Origin: an uncultured Eubacteriales bacterium
GTDB lineage: Bacteria > Bacillota > Clostridia > Oscillospirales > Oscillospiraceae
Assembly (NCBI GenBank): GCA_900543625.1
Contig: UQSF01000005.1
Coordinates: forward strand, 49,435 to 113,434
DNA: 64,000 nt
Reading direction: 5' to 3'
Below the pieces are notes generated by a model that saw nothing but the letters and a program-made list of their open reading frames with translations, was not told the origin of the DNA and ran no database searches. Shown here in pieces: positions 1 through 8,155 of the stretch (its first letter is position 1; each line of letters starts with the position of its first letter). Position numbers and translations under genes: made by a program.

Positions 1-506
1 CGACGGACACGATCTTTGATGTCTACCGCAAGATGAACGAGAAGATCGACGAGATCAAGTACGGCGGTGAGGACAACAACACCGAGCAGGTCGCGGGCGC
101 GCTGCTGAAGCTGCCGCGCTTCCTGCTGCGCTTCGCCATCGGCTGCCTGCGCGTGATGGACTACTTCGGCATCATCCCGCAGAAGCTGCTCGACGCCAGC
201 CCCTTCCACGGCTCGATGATCATCACCGACATGGGCTCACTCGGCATCCCGCCGATCTATCACCACCTGTATAACTTCGGCACCCTGCCGATGTTCATCG
301 CCTTCGGCGCCAAGCGCAAGGCGGTCGAGCTCGACCGTGAGGGCAAGGCGGTCGAGCGCAAGTACATCGACTTTATGGCCGTCATGGATGAGCGCGTGTG
401 CGACGGATACTATTACGCCTCGTCGTTCAAGTACATGAAGATGTTCATGCACAACCCCTCGCTGCTGGAAGTCCCGCCCGAGAACGTGGTTGAGGATCTG
501 TTCTGA
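1..506 (+). CDS. 2-oxoacid dehydrogenase E2-like acyltransferase, 3' part
   Basis: The frame is open from the window edge (first full codon at base 3), so the N-terminus is missing; about 167 residues remain. The fragment has the fold signature of the E2 catalytic (chloramphenicol acetyltransferase-like) domain: an FHGSMIITDMGSLG block followed by the C-terminal DxRxxDG block. Family knowledge: E2 enzymes move acyl groups from lipoyl domains to CoA, using the His of DHRxxDG. Here that block reads DERVCDG, so the catalytic His is Glu. No lipoyl domain is visible in the part present. This suggests a stand-alone E2-like protein, perhaps not a normal acyltransferase. It ends just before a bidirectional hairpin. 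Family call fairly safe; function uncertain. Confidence 0.75.
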   Translation, partial: TDTIFDVYRKMNEKIDEIKYGGEDNNTEQVAGALLKLPRFLLRFAIGCLRVMDYFGIIPQKLLDASPFHGSMIITDMGSLGIPPIYHHLYNFGTLPMFIAFGAKRKAVELDREGKAVERKYIDFMAVMDERVCDGYYYASSFKYMKMFMHNPSLLEVPPENVVEDLF

Positions 507-657
507 AGATAGATGCATACGAGAAAACCTCCTGCACCGCAGGAGGTTTTCCCATTTGTTCTGTGTTTGCGCTGCCGGGCGTCAGCGCCGCACGCGCAGC
601 CGGGCACAGCAGCAGCATGATGAGCATGATCAGGATCACAAAGCGGAGTTGTTTCAT
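445..657 (-). CDS. possible small secreted or membrane peptide
   Basis: A 70-codon frame with a good ribosome site (GAGGAGGGA, 6-7 bases before ATG at 657). The first 24 residues look like a signal peptide: MKQLR, a hydrophobic run of Ile/Leu/Met, then PAARAA as a possible cleavage site. After about residue 35 the frame runs through the terminator hairpin and into the 3' end of the convergent E2-like gene, which is unusual for a real gene. Either a very short peptide whose frame happens to stay open, or a decayed gene start. No family recognised. Confidence 0.3.
   Translation of the reverse strand: MKQLRFVILIMLIMLLLCPAARAALTPGSANTEQMGKPPAVQEVFSYASIFRTDPQPRSRAGLPAARGCA
524..550. terminator. 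Rho-independent terminator
   Basis: A 12-bp perfect stem (AAAACCTCCTGC with its complement) and a 3-base loop, flanked by A-run and T-run, follows the E2-like gene and can act on both strands. Confidence 0.8.
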
Positions 658-806
658 ATCGTCTCCCTCCTCGCTTTCGTTTGACACCAGTATACACGCA
701 CGCCGCGAAAAAAGCCGTCGTATCCTGCCGCCAACCGGAAAATGCGCGCAAAAGATCTCCCGGTGTGAGTCACCTCGCATCGGGGGATTTCTGCATATTA
801 GTCGTT

Positions 807-1385
807 TCAGTCCACAGGCTGTGCCTGCACTGGTCTGGACTGTGTCAGCACATAGAACGACGCCACGAACTCCGTATCCTCCAGCTGCGCCTGCACCTGA
901 TCGTGCATGGCCGCGCCATCGCGCAGCCCGGACAGCGGCACGCCGAGCACCGCCTCCATCTGCGCGCGGGTGAAGGTGTAGCTGCCGTCGGAAAACGCAT
1001 AGCGCACCGCGCTGAGATTATCGATGAGCGCGAACGCCGCCGCGGAATCATACACGAGGTCGCGCCGCACCTTGGCCGCATCGAGCTCAGCGAGCGCCGC
1101 CTGATAGCGCACGCACAGCGACGCGTCGTCCTCGATCTCAAAGCGGGCGGGCACATCGCCGAGCGGCAGGTGGTAAAACAGGTTCACAGTATTGCTGCTA
1201 TTGCCGACATAGGGACTGGCATACACGCGCACCGCCGCAAAATCATGCGTGCGCGCGTCCGACTGCGCCGCGCGCTGCTGCGCCTGCTGCCGCTCCTGCG
1301 CGGGCAAAAGCCAAAACAGCGCCGCTGCCGCCAGCGCAAGTCCGAGTGCCAGCAGCGACACGATCCAGATATTTTTACGCTTCAT
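807..1385 (-). CDS. DUF4825-like membrane-anchored protein
   Basis: About 192 residues. The start at 1385 is chosen because GGGGAGA lies 6 bases upstream; an ATG six codons earlier lacks this spacing. One N-terminal transmembrane segment (residues about 5-24) is followed by a Gln/Arg/Ala-rich linker and an extracytoplasmic domain with the DUF4825-type pattern (VNLFYHLPLGD, then a YxxALAELD region). Its start overlaps the end of the upstream permease-prefix gene by 11 bases, so it is the last gene of a PadR-led operon. Role unknown; such proteins often accompany envelope or bacitracin-type stress genes in Clostridia. Family call is by pattern only. Confidence 0.6.
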   Translation of the reverse strand: MKRKNIWIVSLLALGLALAAAALFWLLPAQERQQAQQRAAQSDARTHDFAAVRVYASPYVGNSSNTVNLFYHLPLGDVPARFEIEDDASLCVRYQAALAELDAAKVRRDLVYDSAAAFALIDNLSAVRYAFSDGSYTFTRAQMEAVLGVPLSGLRDGAAMHDQVQAQLEDTEFVASFYVLTQSRPVQAQPVD

Positions 1386-2043
1386 CCGTCTCTCCCCTTT
1401 CACACTGCGCGATCAGAAGCGGAAATCTCCCGACCGCGATCGGAAACACGACCGTGCTCAGCGCGAGATAATACGGCGCCGCCATGACGCCGAGCGCATA
1501 CGGCCCGTCGATGCGCACCGGGCGCGAAAACCAGACATTGCTCGAAAACAGCACCGCGCTCACGGCGGCAACGCACACTGCAAAGCACACGCCCCAGACA
1601 AGCCACACGGTGCGGCTCTGCCGGCGCAGCTGCACCGCGTCCACGGTCATCGTCACACACGATTCGCCCCGGAGGCTGCATAAATACCAAACGCCAAACA
1701 CCACAGCCAGCACGAACGCCGCAAGACAGGAGATCTGCCCCCGCACAAGCAGCAGCGGGATCGTGAGCACCCAGAGGATCACGCTCGCCAGCAGCAGCGA
1801 CTGCAGCCGCGCCGTGCGCCACTGCTGCGCGTTCACGCGCACGACCGTACCGAGCACCCCGTCGAGCGACGGCAGCTGCGCCTTAGCCGCGCGCACGGCC
1901 TCCGCCTCCGGCACGCCCTGCGCGATGAGATCATCCCGCCGCGCGGCCAGATTGCCGTAGATCTCCTCTTTCATCTCCCGGTTTTCCGCGGTATCCCCGC
2001 GGCGCGCAAAGAGCGCGTCTACATAAACTCTGAGTTCATCCAT
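1375..2043 (-). CDS. permease-prefix-domain membrane protein
   Basis: 222 residues. The N-terminal 65 residues match the permease prefix domain 1 pattern (MDELRVYVDALF, then EIYGNLAARRDDLIAQGVPEAEAVRAA), a helical segment found at the start of many FtsX-like permeases or alone next to PadR regulators. Four hydrophobic segments follow (about 80-98, 103-122, 142-165 and 185-205). It overlaps the stop of the upstream PadR gene by 8 bases and the next gene by 11, so the three are translationally coupled. Probably a membrane partner in a PadR-controlled envelope response; no enzymatic motif seen. Confidence 0.7.
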   Translation of the reverse strand: MDELRVYVDALFARRGDTAENREMKEEIYGNLAARRDDLIAQGVPEAEAVRAAKAQLPSLDGVLGTVVRVNAQQWRTARLQSLLLASVILWVLTIPLLLVRGQISCLAAFVLAVVFGVWYLCSLRGESCVTMTVDAVQLRRQSRTVWLVWGVCFAVCVAAVSAVLFSSNVWFSRPVRIDGPYALGVMAAPYYLALSTVVFPIAVGRFPLLIAQCERGETDEA

Positions 2044-2386
2044 GTTCCTCGCCTCCGATCAGCACACAGTCAATGATGTCCCGCGCCGCGCGCCACTGCT
2101 CCACCGCGTCGTGCAGCAGCGCCGCGCCCGCCGGCGTAATGCGGTAATACTTCCGGCGCGCCCCCTGCGAGGCGTCGCCCCAATAGCTCTGCACACAGCC
2201 GTCGCGCTCGAGCCGCTTGAGACTCGTATAGAGCGACGGCTCTTTGAGCTCATAGCGCCCGCCGGTACGCTGCGTGATGGTCTTGATGATCTCGTACCCA
2301 TAGCTGTCGTGCGCGCTGAGCACCCGCAGGAGCATCGCGTCGATGCTGCCGCGGATCAGATCGCTGCGAATGGTCGTCTCCGCCAA
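2036..2386 (-). CDS. PadR family transcriptional regulator
   Basis: 116 residues, winged-helix PadR fold: SDLIRGSIDAMLLRVLS, YGYEIIKTI, then the wing LYTSLKRLERDGCV and RRKYYRITPAG. The start is TTG at 2386, decided by two observations: AAGGAGG lies 8 bases upstream, and the only upstream ATG (2410) sits inside the -10 box of the promoter at 2409-2437. PadR proteins usually repress their own operon and release on binding small molecules or antibiotics. First gene of the operon with the permease-prefix and DUF4825-like proteins. Confidence 0.9.
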   Translation of the reverse strand: MAETTIRSDLIRGSIDAMLLRVLSAHDSYGYEIIKTITQRTGGRYELKEPSLYTSLKRLERDGCVQSYWGDASQGARRKYYRITPAGAALLHDAVEQWRAARDIIDCVLIGGEEHG

Positions 2387-2408
2387 GGCCCTCGCCTCCT
2401 TTAAGTGC

Positions 2409-2437
2409 ATTAAAACACAAATTACTATGCGTGTCAA
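2409..2437 (-). promoter_or_regulatory. sigma-A type promoter of the PadR operon
   Basis: TTGACA (2437-2432) and TTTAAT (2414-2409) with 17 bases between them. Expected transcription start is near 2402, giving a leader of about 15 bases before the TTG start codon. Confidence 0.8.
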
Positions 2438-2455
2438 GGTACTGTTTCAGAAACA

Positions 2456-2479
2456 AGGGCTATCCGTTTGGATAGCCCT
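2456..2479 (-). terminator. hairpin downstream of prfC
   Basis: A 10-bp stem (AGGGCTATCC and complement) with a 4-base loop, just downstream of the prfC stop; a weak T-rich stretch follows on the minus strand. Confidence 0.6.
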
Positions 2480-2487
2480 GTGATTGG

Positions 2488-4092
2488 TTACGTCTCGTCG
2501 TCCTGATCCGTGCTGAACTCCGCCAGCGTCAGATCGGGGTTTTTCTGCTCCGCCCAGCGGATGCTCCACTCATTGTTGAAGATGAGCAGATTATGTCCGC
2601 GGAAGTCCTGCACCCACTTCGTATCCGAGGCGAGATTGAGCGCCGTGGGATCGGTGCCCTCGCTCGTGATCCAGCGGATATAGGAATACGACAGGTCACG
2701 GCGTCGGATGTCGATGTTGTACTCGTTCTTGAGCCGGTACTCCAGCACCTCGAACTGCAGCACGCCGACCGCGCCGACGATGACCTCCTCCATGCCGCTG
2801 TTCGGCTCGTGGAAGATCTGGATGGCGCCCTCCTGCGCGATCTGGGTGACACCCTTGACAAACTGCTTGCGCTTCATGGTGTCCACCTGCGAGATGATGG
2901 AGAAATGCTCCGGCGCAAACGTCGGGATGCCCTCAAAGCGCACGTGCATTTTCGGCTCGCAGATCGTGTCGCCGATGGAGAAGATGCCGGGGTCGAACAC
3001 ACCGATGATGTCGCCGGCGTAGGCCTCGTTGATGATCGCGCGCTCCTGCGCCATGAGCTGCTGCGGCTGCGCAAGCTTGAGCGTCTTGCCGCCCTGCACG
3101 TGCAGGTACTCATGGTCGCGCACGAACTTGCCGGAACAGATGCGCATGAACGCGATGCGGTCACGGTGGGCCTTGTTCATGTTCGCCTGGATCTTGAACA
3201 CGAACGCGGAAAAGCCCGGCTGGAACGGGTCGACCGTGCCGTCGGCCGTTGTGCGCGGCAGCGGCGGCATCGTCATGTGCAGGAAGTTTTCCAGAAACGG
3301 CTCAACGCCGAAGTTCGTCAGCGCGGAGCCGAAGAACACCGGGCTGAGGCGGCCGGCGCGCACCTCATCGAGGTCGAAGGAATAGCCTGCGCCGTCGAGC
3401 AGCTCAATGTCCTCGGTGAGCTTTTCGCGCTGGCGCGGACCGATCAGTTCGTCGAGCCGCTCGACGTCCGTGAGCTCGCACTCGATGGGACGGATCTTGT
3501 TCTGCCCGCGGTGAAACTCCTGAAACGCGAGGATCTCGCGGCGATCGCGGTCAAACACGCCCTTGAAGTCGTGTCCGCAGCCGATCGGCCAGTTGACGGG
3601 GTAGGTGCCGATGCCGAACTCGTTTTCGAGCTGCTCCATAAGCTCAAACGGGTCGCGCGCCTCACGGTCGAGCTTGTTGATGAACGTGAAGATCGGGATG
3701 TGGCGCATGGCGCAGATCTTAAAGAGCTTGCGCGTCTGCGGCTCGATGCCCTTGGCCGCGTCGATGACCATGACGGCGCTGTCGGCCGCCATGAGCGTGC
3801 GGTAGGTGTCCTCCGAGAAGTCCTGATGGCCCGGCGTGTCGAGGATGTTGATGCAATAGCCCTCATACTCAAACTGCATGACCGACGATGTGATGGAGAT
3901 ACCGCGCTGCTTTTCGAGCTCCATCCAGTCCGAGACCGCGTGGCGCGCGGTCGCCTTGCCCTTGACCGAGCCGGCGAGCTGGATGGCCCCGCCGTACAGC
4001 AGCAGTTTTTCCGTGAGCGTCGTCTTGCCGGCGTCCGGGTGCGAGATGATCGCAAACGTCCGGCGGCGCTCGATTTCCTGTTTCAGATCCAT
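2488..4092 (-). CDS. prfC: peptide chain release factor 3
   Basis: 534 residues, full length for RF3. It is a GTPase that removes RF1/RF2 from the ribosome after peptide release. Visible G motifs: SHPDAGKT at 17-24, DTPGH at 84-88 and NKLD at 138-141; the C-terminal domain follows, with SGMEEVIVGAVGVLQFEVLEYRL, typical of RF3 rather than EF-G. The start at 4092 is supported by GAGGAG 6 bases upstream. Single-gene unit with its own promoter at 4147-4175 and a hairpin after the stop. Confidence 0.97.
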   Translation of the reverse strand: MDLKQEIERRRTFAIISHPDAGKTTLTEKLLLYGGAIQLAGSVKGKATARHAVSDWMELEKQRGISITSSVMQFEYEGYCINILDTPGHQDFSEDTYRTLMAADSAVMVIDAAKGIEPQTRKLFKICAMRHIPIFTFINKLDREARDPFELMEQLENEFGIGTYPVNWPIGCGHDFKGVFDRDRREILAFQEFHRGQNKIRPIECELTDVERLDELIGPRQREKLTEDIELLDGAGYSFDLDEVRAGRLSPVFFGSALTNFGVEPFLENFLHMTMPPLPRTTADGTVDPFQPGFSAFVFKIQANMNKAHRDRIAFMRICSGKFVRDHEYLHVQGGKTLKLAQPQQLMAQERAIINEAYAGDIIGVFDPGIFSIGDTICEPKMHVRFEGIPTFAPEHFSIISQVDTMKRKQFVKGVTQIAQEGAIQIFHEPNSGMEEVIVGAVGVLQFEVLEYRLKNEYNIDIRRRDLSYSYIRWITSEGTDPTALNLASDTKWVQDFRGHNLLIFNNEWSIRWAEQKNPDLTLAEFSTDQDDET

Positions 4093-4146
4093 AGTCCGCT
4101 CCTCTGTTGTTGTATGATCCAATATCAAAAATTATCAAACTTAGAT

Positions 4147-4175
4147 AGTATACCCGATTATTCCCGCGAGCGCAA
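4147..4175 (-). promoter_or_regulatory. promoter of prfC
   Basis: TTGCGC (4175-4170) and TATACT (4152-4147), 17-base spacing, about 55 bases upstream of the prfC start. Confidence 0.65.
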
Positions 4176-4189
4176 CAAAAACCTGCCGC

Positions 4190-5422
4190 TCAGGCCGTCT
4201 GCTCCCGCAGATAGAGCGTGAGCGTGGCCAGAAAGATGTCCTTGGCATCATACCGCGGCGTGAGCGGGGCAAGCTGCGTGATAAAATGCTCGCTGCCGAG
4301 CGAGGCGCACAGCGCGTGCGCGTGCTCCAGCTCCGGCGTGTCCTCATCCTCCGCAAGGCGCATGGCCAACTCTGGCAGCAGGAGCTTGAGATCGTAGATC
4401 TCCCCGCGCGGATAGGCATATGCCTCCAGTACACACTCCACGCCCGCGAGCGCGCAGTCCGTCAGGTCGCCGGGGCGGTCGCTGAGGACGCGGTCGGTCA
4501 GCGGCGTGTCGCTGCGGAAAAAGTCGAGCATGGAGTCCGGCGGCGTCAGCTCCCGGCGCAGCAGCCAGAGCAGATAGTCGCGCGCGACGCCGTCGAGCAG
4601 CGTCTGTCCGTCGGGCGCAAACGTATAGGTGCGGCCGATATGATCGCCGAGCACGCGCAGCGTGTCCGTGTAGCCGAGGGCGATGCTGCGGCGCATCGCG
4701 TCGGGGTCAAACTCCAGCAGCTTTCCCAGCGGCTCTGCCGGGGCGATATAGGTCACGAGCGGGTGGTTTGCGTATTTTTTCTCCGGCGTCTCCGGCTTGA
4801 GGCCGATGGCGATGACGCGATCCGCGCCGAGTCGAAACGCCGTGCTGATGGGGAGGTTATCCGAATACGCGCCGTCGAGATAGTTCTGCCCGTCGATCTC
4901 GCACATCGGGAACATCGGAAAGCATGCCGACGACGCAAGGATCCACTGCGGCAGGTAGCCGGGCGCGATGTCGCGCTTGCGCACCTCGACTGGCTGGAAC
5001 GACGGGAAGCGCGCCGTCATGAGCCCGAAATCCACGGGCGAGGCGAAAAAGCGCTCCTCATCAAGGTATTTGTGCACGAGCGCGCGGTACGGCGAAATGT
5101 CCGCCGTGCGGCGGTTGAGATCCGCCCAGTCCTTGACGCGCGCGATGAGCTGCTCCGGGTGTTCGGCCAAGGCCGCAAGCTCATGCTTTTCGTGCGGCGT
5201 GGCATCGTCGCGCTCGAGCATGATCTGCTCCTCCGTGATGTGCGTCCAGAGCTCCCACGCGCGGTCAAAATCGCCCTGCACCATCAGCGCCGCCGTGACC
5301 GAGCCGATGGACGTGCCCGTGACGATGTCGAACGGGACGCCGAGCTCCCGCATCGCCTTCCACGCGCCGACCTGATATGCGCCCTTCGTGCCGCCGCCGG
5401 CCAGCGCGATCGCCTGTTTCAT
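4190..5422 (-). CDS. patatin-like phospholipase
   Basis: 410 residues. Patatin hydrolase motifs are complete: glycine-rich oxyanion loop GGGTKG at 9-14, nucleophile elbow GTSIG at 36-40 (Ser38) and the catalytic DGA at 183-185 (Asp183). Family members hydrolyse acyl ester bonds in phospholipids or other lipids. No signal peptide, so probably cytoplasmic or membrane-associated. A C-terminal extension of about 150 residues past the patatin domain is common in clostridial relatives. The start at 5422 has GGAGGG 6 bases upstream. Monocistronic, with a promoter at 5454-5482. Confidence 0.92.
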   Translation of the reverse strand: MKQAIALAGGGTKGAYQVGAWKAMRELGVPFDIVTGTSIGSVTAALMVQGDFDRAWELWTHITEEQIMLERDDATPHEKHELAALAEHPEQLIARVKDWADLNRRTADISPYRALVHKYLDEERFFASPVDFGLMTARFPSFQPVEVRKRDIAPGYLPQWILASSACFPMFPMCEIDGQNYLDGAYSDNLPISTAFRLGADRVIAIGLKPETPEKKYANHPLVTYIAPAEPLGKLLEFDPDAMRRSIALGYTDTLRVLGDHIGRTYTFAPDGQTLLDGVARDYLLWLLRRELTPPDSMLDFFRSDTPLTDRVLSDRPGDLTDCALAGVECVLEAYAYPRGEIYDLKLLLPELAMRLAEDEDTPELEHAHALCASLGSEHFITQLAPLTPRYDAKDIFLATLTLYLREQTA

Positions 5423-5453
5423 GCACATCCCTCCCTGGTTTTTCTGGCCATAT

Positions 5454-5482
5454 AGTTTACACGCTTCTGCGGCAAAAATCAA
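5454..5482 (-). promoter_or_regulatory. promoter of the patatin gene
   Basis: TTGATT (5482-5477) and TAAACT (5459-5454) with 17-base spacing, ending about 30 bases upstream of the patatin start. Confidence 0.65.
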
Positions 5483-5498
5483 TTCTTGCGCGCAAAAA

Positions 5499-5525
5499 CG
5501 CCGGAGGGCAACCCGTCCTCCGGCG
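5499..5525. terminator. bidirectional terminator
   Basis: A 9-bp GC-rich stem (CGCCGGAGG and complement) with five T on the minus-strand side and six T on the plus-strand side. It terminates the YgjP-like gene. Confidence 0.8.
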
Positions 5526-5532
5526 CGCTTTT

Positions 5533-6045
5533 TTACGCCCGCAGCAGGTCGCGGCGGGCTTTCCAGTCCGGCAGATAGCGCGCGATGAGCGCGTAAAACT
5601 CCGCGCCGTGGTTCATGTAGCGCAGGTGCGCCAGCTCGTGCACGACGACGTAGTCGATCGCCTCCGGCGGGTACTGCATCAGCCGCCACGAAAAGCAGAT
5701 GTGCCCCTGCGAGCTGCAGCTGCCAAAGCGCGTGCGCGCGCCTGTGATGCGCACCTGCGTCGGGCTAAGACCCATCCGCTCGGAATAGTACGCCACACGC
5801 TGCGGCAGGCAGTCCTTTGCCCGCCGGATATATTCCTCCCGCTCGGCGTCCGTCGGCTCCGGGTGCGCGGCGGCGCGGGTCTCCTGTTTGGCCAGAGCGT
5901 GCGCGATCCAGTCGGTGTGCGCCGCGACAAAGCGGTCGATTGTCGCCTGCGATGTCCGGTACGGCGCGCGCACGATCACGCGCCCGCCGCGCACCTCGAG
6001 CGCCAGCGTGCGCCGGCCGGAGCGAATGAGTTCATACGGCTGCAT
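5533..6045 (-). CDS. YgjP/DUF45-type M48-like metallopeptidase
   Basis: 170 residues. Short zinc metallopeptidase of the YgjP-like (DUF45) group: TRFGSCSSQGHICFSWRL precedes the zinc motif HELAH at 136-140, with a third ligand candidate His146 in NHGAEF. The order GSC...W(R/K)L...HELxH...H is characteristic. Physiological substrate unknown for the family. The start at 6045 follows a run of seven G about 7 bases upstream. Followed at once by the hairpin at 5499-5525. Confidence 0.9.
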   Translation of the reverse strand: MQPYELIRSGRRTLALEVRGGRVIVRAPYRTSQATIDRFVAAHTDWIAHALAKQETRAAAHPEPTDAEREEYIRRAKDCLPQRVAYYSERMGLSPTQVRITGARTRFGSCSSQGHICFSWRLMQYPPEAIDYVVVHELAHLRYMNHGAEFYALIARYLPDWKARRDLLRA

Positions 6046-6097
6046 GGTCTGTCCCCCCCTTTTTTCTGTGGTATGCCAAATCGGTCTTCCGGCAAGG

Positions 6098-6658
6098 TTA
6101 TTCTGTCTGCTGCAAACAGCCGTCCATATACTGACGGATGCGCGCTGCGTCTTTCTTGCATTTCGCCTTGCTGCCACAAGTCAGTGCAACGACCCACGGC
6201 TGTCCGGCATCTGTTTCAAACGTCTGCCGGTAATTTACGGTTTGGCTCCTTTCTATCCACTGTCCGCTTATGTCCTGATTAGAAAAGCAGAGTATCTTCT
6301 CGTGGACCCAATGATGGCTATAGACGTCTCCTTCCATGCAAGTACACAGATGGATCTGCTCGCTCCATGGTACGAACACAGGTTCCGAACGCTTGGGATC
6401 TACAACCGCAAAACCCTGCTGGCTGACTTCAATCATCGTGCGGTATCCAGCTGATTTCATGACATAAACCAATGCCGCGGCGTAACCAAAAACGACCACC
6501 GTCACCAGTACACACTCGAAAACCAGTTCCCCTTTTGTAAGAATCTTGTATCCATCCGGGAACATGGCATAAGCAACATATCCTAGAACAAAGATAACCG
6601 GTATCGTGCAGCCGCTTATCACACCCTTTTTATTGGGTCGAAAAGTCAATCGTTCCAC
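6098..6658 (-). CDS. two-TM membrane protein with PH-like C-terminal domain, unknown
   Basis: 186 residues starting at GTG 6658, with GGTGGAGG about 10 bases upstream. Two hydrophobic segments (about 20-36 and 48-70) are followed by a soluble domain with a PH/YokE-like beta pattern (MIEVSQQGFAVVD, FVPWSEQIHLCT, HEKILCFSNQDISGQW). Base composition is clearly lower in G+C than neighbours, suggesting a recent arrival. I do not recognise a named family. Divergent from nfo. Confidence 0.65.
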   Translation of the reverse strand: MERLTFRPNKKGVISGCTIPVIFVLGYVAYAMFPDGYKILTKGELVFECVLVTVVVFGYAAALVYVMKSAGYRTMIEVSQQGFAVVDPKRSEPVFVPWSEQIHLCTCMEGDVYSHHWVHEKILCFSNQDISGQWIERSQTVNYRQTFETDAGQPWVVALTCGSKAKCKKDAARIRQYMDGCLQQTE

Positions 6659-6727
6659 GCCATCACATCCTCCACCATCAAAACGAATCTGTAAACAGCA
6701 TACACCATCCGCGGCGCGGTGGCAAGC

Positions 6728-6756
6728 TTGGCAGCCGCCGCACAATGTGCTATGAT
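6728..6756 (+). promoter_or_regulatory. promoter of nfo
   Basis: TTGGCA (6728-6733) and TATGAT (6751-6756), exactly 17 bases apart, 28 bases upstream of the nfo start. Confidence 0.75.
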
Positions 6757-6784
6757 GGGGACATCCATTCTTTGAGGTGATCGT

Positions 6785-7615
6785 ATGTTCCGGATCGGCT
6801 GTCACATTTCCTCCGCCGGCGGGTATCTCGCCATGGCAAAGCGCGCCGAGGCGCTGGGCGCAAACACGTTCGCGTTCTTCACGCGCAATCCCCGCGGCGG
6901 CAGCGCCAAGCCCATTGAGGCGGCGGACATTGCCGCCTTCCACGCCGAATGTGCCCGCGCGGGCATCGACCATCTGGTCGCGCACGCGCCCTACACGCTC
7001 AACCCCTGCGCAGCCAAGCCGCAGGTGGCGGAGTTTGCGCACATGGCCTTTTCCGACGACCTGCAGCGCATGGAGCGCACGCCCGGTCAGTTTTACAATT
7101 TCCACCCCGGCAGCCACGTCGGTCAGGGCATCGACGTGGGCATTGAGAAGATCGCCGCGCTGCTCAATGAGGTGCTCTTCCCGGGCATGACGACGACCGT
7201 TCTGCTTGAGACCATGGCCGGCAAAGGCAGCGAGGTCGGCGGCCGCTTCGAGCAGCTGCGCGCCATCATCGACCGCGTGCAGCTGCGAGACCGCATCGGC
7301 GTCTGCCTCGACACGTGCCACGTCTGGGACGCGGGGTATGACATTGCAGGCGACCTTGACGGCGTGCTCGCGGAGTTTGACCGCGTGATTGGGCTCGAGC
7401 GTCTGCACGCCGTGCACCTCAACAACAGCCTCAACCCCTGCGGCAGTCACAAGGACCGGCACGCGAAGCTGCGCGACGGCTGCATCCCGCCGGAGGCGCT
7501 CGTGCGCGTCACACAGCACCCGGCGCTGGCAGGGCTGCCGTTCATCCTTGAGACGCCGAACGATGACGCCGGCTACGCGCAGGAGATCGCATGGCTGCGC
7601 GCGGCGCAAAAATAA
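6785..7615 (+). CDS. nfo: deoxyribonuclease IV (AP endonuclease Nfo)
   Basis: 276 residues, full length. Endonuclease IV cleaves DNA 5' to abasic sites in base excision repair, using three zinc ions. The TIM-barrel metal-ligand blocks are all visible: HAPYTLN, NFHPGSHVG, LLETMAG, CLDTCHVWDAGYD, HLNNS, and SHKDRHAKLRDG, ending in FILETPN. Start ATG has GAGGTGA upstream. Monocistronic with a strong promoter. Confidence 0.97.
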   Translation: MFRIGCHISSAGGYLAMAKRAEALGANTFAFFTRNPRGGSAKPIEAADIAAFHAECARAGIDHLVAHAPYTLNPCAAKPQVAEFAHMAFSDDLQRMERTPGQFYNFHPGSHVGQGIDVGIEKIAALLNEVLFPGMTTTVLLETMAGKGSEVGGRFEQLRAIIDRVQLRDRIGVCLDTCHVWDAGYDIAGDLDGVLAEFDRVIGLERLHAVHLNNSLNPCGSHKDRHAKLRDGCIPPEALVRVTQHPALAGLPFILETPNDDAGYAQEIAWLRAAQK

Positions 7616-7719
7616 ACGGCGCAAAGTGCTCACTGTCCTGATTATCGGACTCCATAGGTGATATGGTAGGTACAAAGGGAGAAATCAAACCACGATCACA
7701 ACACGGGGAGGATACGATC

Positions 7720-8025
7720 ATGACTTTGCGAACGTACATTGACCGCGCCATTCGCGACGGCGCCGACTTTGACGCCGTCATCAGCGGCTGCGACGTGCAG
7801 CAGACCTTCTGCTGGCAGCCGGACATGTGCATCACCGACGCCTGCGAGGCGGAATACCGGGCGCTTCTCGATGCCGAGGTGCGCGTGCTCGCCGCCGCGC
7901 CGGGCGAGCGCTTTTCCATCATCGAGATCTATACGGACAGGCTTTTTCTCGGTGACGCCTTTTCCCAGTGCGCGGCGGGCTATTGCAGTCCGCGCGAGTA
8001 CCGGCGGCTGTTCCGCGCCGGATGA
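7720..8025 (+). CDS. small conserved-looking protein, unknown
   Basis: 101 residues, start at 7720 with GGGGAGG 8 bases upstream. Acidic soluble protein with alternating helices and three or four cysteines (SGCDVQQTFCW, MCITDAC, FSQCAAGYC). No transmembrane segment and no family recognised. It stands alone between nfo and a strong terminator. The cysteines do not form a clear zinc motif. Confidence 0.6.
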   Translation: MTLRTYIDRAIRDGADFDAVISGCDVQQTFCWQPDMCITDACEAEYRALLDAEVRVLAAAPGERFSIIEIYTDRLFLGDAFSQCAAGYCSPREYRRLFRAG

Positions 8026-8040
8026 TCCGATAAAACGGCC

Positions 8041-8076
8041 GCACGGCCCCGGAGCAAAAATGCTCCGGGGCCGTGC
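8041..8076 (+). terminator. strong hairpin terminator
   Basis: A 16-bp perfect stem with an AAAA loop, 15 bases after the stop at 8025; only a short ATTT follows, so it may act by stability. Confidence 0.75.
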
Positions 8077-8095
8077 ATTTGCGGCGAGATGGTGC

Positions 8096-8124
8096 TTGAC
8101 TTCCGGCGCGGACAAGACTACAAT
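8096..8124 (+). promoter_or_regulatory. promoter of the ThrE-like exporter
   Basis: TTGACT (8096-8101) and TACAAT (8119-8124) with a 17-base spacer, about 30 bases upstream of the start at 8156. Confidence 0.8.
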
Positions 8125-8155
8125 ACAGACCGAATTTCTAAAAGGGGTGCAAACT

